This document shows positions 15,926 to 18,230 of a stretch of DNA of 18,230 bases, one piece after another. Positions within the stretch are counted from its first letter, which is position 1. Each line of letters starts with the position of its first letter. Source of the DNA: Pseudomonadota bacterium (lineage in GTDB: Bacteria > Pseudomonadota > Gammaproteobacteria > Steroidobacterales > Steroidobacteraceae). Made by a program: the position numbers and the translations under genes. The DNA lies in the NCBI GenBank assembly GCA_021826035.1, contig JAKBBE010000047.1:1-18230 (forward strand), read 5' to 3'. Under the pieces are notes generated by a model. That model saw only the letters and a program-made list of their open reading frames with translations. It was not told the DNA's origin and did not search any database.

Positions 15926-16494
15926 CCCTTGAGCGAACCCAACCGATGCTGCCGCTGGGGCTGGGCTACATCGAATGGGTGACCCATGACGACAAACGTC
16001 ACGGCACGAATACCTTGTTCGCGGCACTGGATGTGCTCAATGGGACGGTGCTCGCCACCTGCAAGCCGCGTCACCGCCATCCGGAGTTCCTCTCGTTCCT
16101 GCGACGCATCGACCAGAGCGTTCCGCAGAAGCTCGACATCCATGTGATCGTCGACAACTACAGCCCTCACACGCACGCGGGCGTGAAGGCCAGGCTTACG
16201 CGACATCCCCGCTGGCACTTCCCCTTCATCCCAACCTATAGCTCCTGGCTCAATCAGGTGGAGCGCTTCTTTAAGCTGATCACCGAGAAGGCCATTCGCC
16301 ATGGCTCCTTCGGCAGCGTCAAAGACCTTGTTCGCAAGATTGATCACTTTATCGCTCAGTACAACCAGCACCGTCAGCCCTTCATCTGGGCCGCCACGGT
16401 CGAGGGCATCGTCCCAAAGATCTCCCAAGCCCGCGCGAAGCTTGAGCAGATACAATCCGGCTCAACTCTGCCTCGCGGGAAGCAAGCCGCTTGA
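15925..16494 (+). pseudogene. IS630-family transposase, N-terminal half deleted
   Basis: Recognisable transposase sequence starts abruptly with ALERTQPMLPLGLGYIEW and continues to the stop at 16494; the first in-frame ATG is at 15946 (182 residues against about 340 in full elements). Numbered from that ATG, D70 in IVDNYSPH and E106 in SWLNQVERFF are the second and third residues of the DDE triad, with 35 residues between them. The first Asp (normally DEKS, just before QALERTQP) and the helix-turn-helix domain are gone, so it cannot be active. The homology begins within the PEP-CTERM stop codon, which marks a deletion or recombination junction. The remaining frame is free of stops and frameshifts, suggesting that truncation was fairly recent. 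Confidence 0.88.
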
Positions 16495-16527
16495 GTGCAT
16501 AGTTATTGCAGCGACACTGCACTAGTA
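15925..16527 (+). mobile_element. 5'-truncated IS630-family element with intact right end
   Basis: Only the 3' part of the element remains: the transposase C-terminal half plus a short right terminus (about 16495-16525) containing TGCAG-N5-CTGCA and ending CTAG before a TA at 16526-16527, the dinucleotide IS630 elements target. No matching left inverted repeat was found upstream. The right boundary is 4 bp from the stop codon of the convergent aminotransferase gene. The exact end is estimated. Confidence 0.7.
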
Positions 16528-16531
16528 AATC

Positions 16532-17701
16532 TCAGCGGACCCCTAGCGCCGCACGGACCCGTGTGCCGAAGCCGGCCAGTCGCGATACCGGCTCATTGGC
16601 AAAGACGAAGCGAATGTACTCCGCTCCATGCGTCTCGCCCCATCCCGACATCTCAGTAGCGCAGACACCCTGCTCGAGCAGATGCGCCGAAAGGGTAGCG
16701 CCGTCAGTACCGAAGTCGGACGCACGCAGCAGCAGTGACCAGCCCCCTGCTGGAATGCCGAACGGCAGGCCGGCCAATTCACGCGCCATCGCATCGCGGC
16801 GTGCCTGCAGCTCCTGCACGTAGGGCTCGAGAGTGGTTTTGGATTTCTCCAGCGCGGTGGCGACGGCCTCTTGCGCGATTCCGACGGGCACGACGACGTT
16901 GGCCAACGAAACCGCCATGAGATCCGGCATGAGATGCTCGGGCGCCACAACCCACCCGACCCGCCACCCGATCATGCGCAGCTCCTTGGCGCTCGAGCCA
17001 ACGGTGATCGTCCGCTGTGCCATCCCAGGCAGACCTGCTGGGTGAATGACGGGCCGCCGATCGAACAGCAGCCGTTCCATCGCGGCGTCGACGATGAGGT
17101 TCAAGTCGTGTGCGCAGCACAACTCGGCGACGAGTGCCCAGTCGTCCGCGTCCAGATAGCCGCCGCAGGGCATAGACGGCGACATGAGCAGCATCGCGGA
17201 AACCTTTGGTCCGATTGCCGCACGCAGTGCGCGCCGGTCGAGGCGCCAGAATTCGCCCGGAGTGAACATGAACGGTACGAATTTTGGCACGCCCCCAACG
17301 AGCCGGATCCGATTCATCAGACCCGCGTAGGTCGGGTCAGTGACGATCACCTCATCACCGACCTCGACCGTTGCGAGCAGGACGTTCAAAATGCCGGACA
17401 GTCCGCCAGCGCAAATCAGGCAATTGCGCTCACCGGAATACGGTATGCCTGATAGCCGTGAGACGTGCGCCGCTGCAGCGTTGCGCAAACGCATCTGACC
17501 GACGAATGGCAAATAGCTGTTGTCGGCATCGTTCGAGGCAGCTTTGCAGGTTGCCGCGACCGCCTCGGCGTCCGGAGGGATGTCCGTATCAAGGTTCTCG
17601 AGCCGCAGAATGTCTCCCCCGCGTGCGTCCGCGATGGCGCCCATGCGGTCGACGCCAATGCCGGCAATGTGCTCTAGTCGAACGGGACGCCTACGAATCA
17701 T
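16532..17701 (-). CDS. PLP-dependent aminotransferase-fold enzyme (class I/II, fold type I)
   Basis: This 389-residue enzyme belongs to the aspartate aminotransferase superfamily (cytosolic). The Schiff-base lysine is K239 in SSAKELRMIGWRVGW, with phosphate-binding R247 eight residues on, as K258/R266 in aspartate aminotransferase. D205 (equivalent to D222) and R364 in YIRFVFA (equivalent to R386, substrate carboxylate) are present. PTYAGL (123-128) and GDEVIV are family motifs. Unusually, the positions of N194 and Y225, which contact the PLP 3'-oxygen, are M177 (SPSMPCG replacing NPxNPTG) and M208 (DAAM replacing DExY). The substrate is unknown and the reaction may not be simple transamination. 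The start is ATG 17701 with AGGAG (17708-17712). It lies downstream of a TonB-dependent receptor on the same strand, 260 bp away, and may work on material that receptor imports. The gene ends 4 bp from the IS630 remnant. Confidence 0.88.
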   Translation of the reverse strand: MIRRRPVRLEHIAGIGVDRMGAIADARGGDILRLENLDTDIPPDAEAVAATCKAASNDADNSYLPFVGQMRLRNAAAAHVSRLSGIPYSGERNCLICAGGLSGILNVLLATVEVGDEVIVTDPTYAGLMNRIRLVGGVPKFVPFMFTPGEFWRLDRRALRAAIGPKVSAMLLMSPSMPCGGYLDADDWALVAELCCAHDLNLIVDAAMERLLFDRRPVIHPAGLPGMAQRTITVGSSAKELRMIGWRVGWVVAPEHLMPDLMAVSLANVVVPVGIAQEAVATALEKSKTTLEPYVQELQARRDAMARELAGLPFGIPAGGWSLLLRASDFGTDGATLSAHLLEQGVCATEMSGWGETHGAEYIRFVFANEPVSRLAGFGTRVRAALGVR

Positions 17702-17961
17702 GACGCTCTCCTGGCAAATCCTCGGATGGAGGATTCAAGCGGCCGGCGCGCCGGAAGTACCTCAGCCAATCTCCTCACGTAGGGCATCCGACGACCAGAC
17801 ACCGCGACGCTGCGACGCAACATGCGCCCACAGGCCTCGGATCGCAGTCGTCTTCCGCTCCTCGTCCCGCGAAACGCATCGCCACCGACCATTACCTCGA
17901 TCCCCTGCTGCGCTGCGCAGCGGCTCGTTGACGTCGCCCGTTGAAAACACGCATACGATCC
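17702..17961. other. Intergenic region between TonB receptor and aminotransferase
   Basis: No recognisable gene is seen here. The aminotransferase ribosome binding site is at 17708-17712. A small hairpin, AATCCTC-N5-GAGGATT (17717-17735), lies directly upstream of it, and CCGGCGCGCCGG at 17743-17754 is a 12-bp palindrome. No clear promoter or T-tailed terminator was identified. Confidence 0.4.
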
Positions 17962-18230
17962 CTACTCAACGCGCCACGTGAGATCGATCCCGACGGTACG
18001 CGGCCGATTCACCGTGTAGCGCGTGAACGCGGCGGTCTGAAGGTTGATTTGCGGCTGTGGATCAAGAAGTACCCGTGCGTTCATCAAATTGTTGACGAAG
18101 AGTGCGGCTCTCCATCGGCCGCTCTCGACGCCAAGACGCAGATTGAGCAAGTTATACGCCGGCAAATGCACCAAGTATTCGCCGACATTCCAGAGCGTAA
18201 TCGTCTCTCCGTAAGGAGCGTCGGTGCGAG
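17962..18230 (-). CDS. TonB-dependent receptor, C-terminal end (5' part beyond the window)
   Basis: The frame is open from the right edge to the TAG at 17962 and gives 88 codons of an outer-membrane TonB-dependent receptor barrel. The segment contains ETITLWNVGEYLVHLPAYNL, then NLRLGVE, ALFVNNLMNARVLLDPQP and YTVNRPRTVGIDLTWRVE, the typical last three strands. VNNLMN matches the V-x-N-L-x-N motif (often NNLFDKRY or NNLFN) seen near the end of these barrels. The protein ends in WRVE rather than with the usual terminal aromatic residue recognised by the BAM complex, a minor oddity. Ligand and plug domain lie outside the window. It is upstream of the aminotransferase gene on the same strand. Confidence 0.85.
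   Translation of the reverse strand, partial: RTDAPYGETITLWNVGEYLVHLPAYNLLNLRLGVESGRWRAALFVNNLMNARVLLDPQPQINLQTAAFTRYTVNRPRTVGIDLTWRVE

Noticed and set aside
17698..17950. Short minus-strand frames between the TonB receptor and the aminotransferase
   Set aside because: Compositionally random, overlapping in two frames, with no motif or ribosome site.

Overview
The window looks like chromosomal DNA from a GC-rich gammaproteobacterium. Support comes from an E. coli-type CCA-adding enzyme with an HD domain, an alpha-2-macroglobulin/PBP1C gene pair, a class II ribonucleotide reductase split into NrdJa and NrdJb as in Pseudomonas, a PEP-CTERM protein, and the end of a large TonB-dependent receptor. 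This mixture would fit the Nevskiales/Steroidobacterales area, but that placement is an inference.

Left third (1-9301, + strand): the 3' nearly complete cca gene, then a 5.8-kb alpha-2-macroglobulin-like periplasmic protein, then pbpC only a few bases later. The last two are the classic pair thought to couple protease trapping with cell-wall repair. This macroglobulin has no CxEQ thioester and no lipobox, which is unusual for a pbpC partner.

Middle (9330-14264): on the minus strand are a small heat-shock protein (Hsp20) with a sigma-32-like promoter and an NDUFA9-like NAD(P)-binding protein, with a perfect 15-bp hairpin between them. Divergent from these is the nrdJa-nrdJb operon for adenosylcobalamin-dependent ribonucleotide reduction. 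Its leader carries an 18-bp perfect palindrome matching the NrdR box, a weaker second box about three helical turns away, and a plausible sigma-70 promoter.

Right third (14265-18230) is more accessory. A 755-bp gene-poor stretch holds a strong hairpin terminator, three 21/22-bp repeats resembling an insertion-sequence end, two short inverted repeats and a near-consensus sigma-54 promoter. That promoter drives a glycine-rich PEP-CTERM protein, consistent with the known RpoN/PrsK-PrsR control of such proteins. A 5'-truncated IS630 transposase begins exactly at the PEP-CTERM stop codon, and its right end stops within a few bases of the next gene. On the minus strand follow an aminotransferase-fold PLP enzyme with two altered cofactor contacts, and the 3' end of a TonB-dependent receptor.

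No tRNA, rRNA or CRISPR array was seen.
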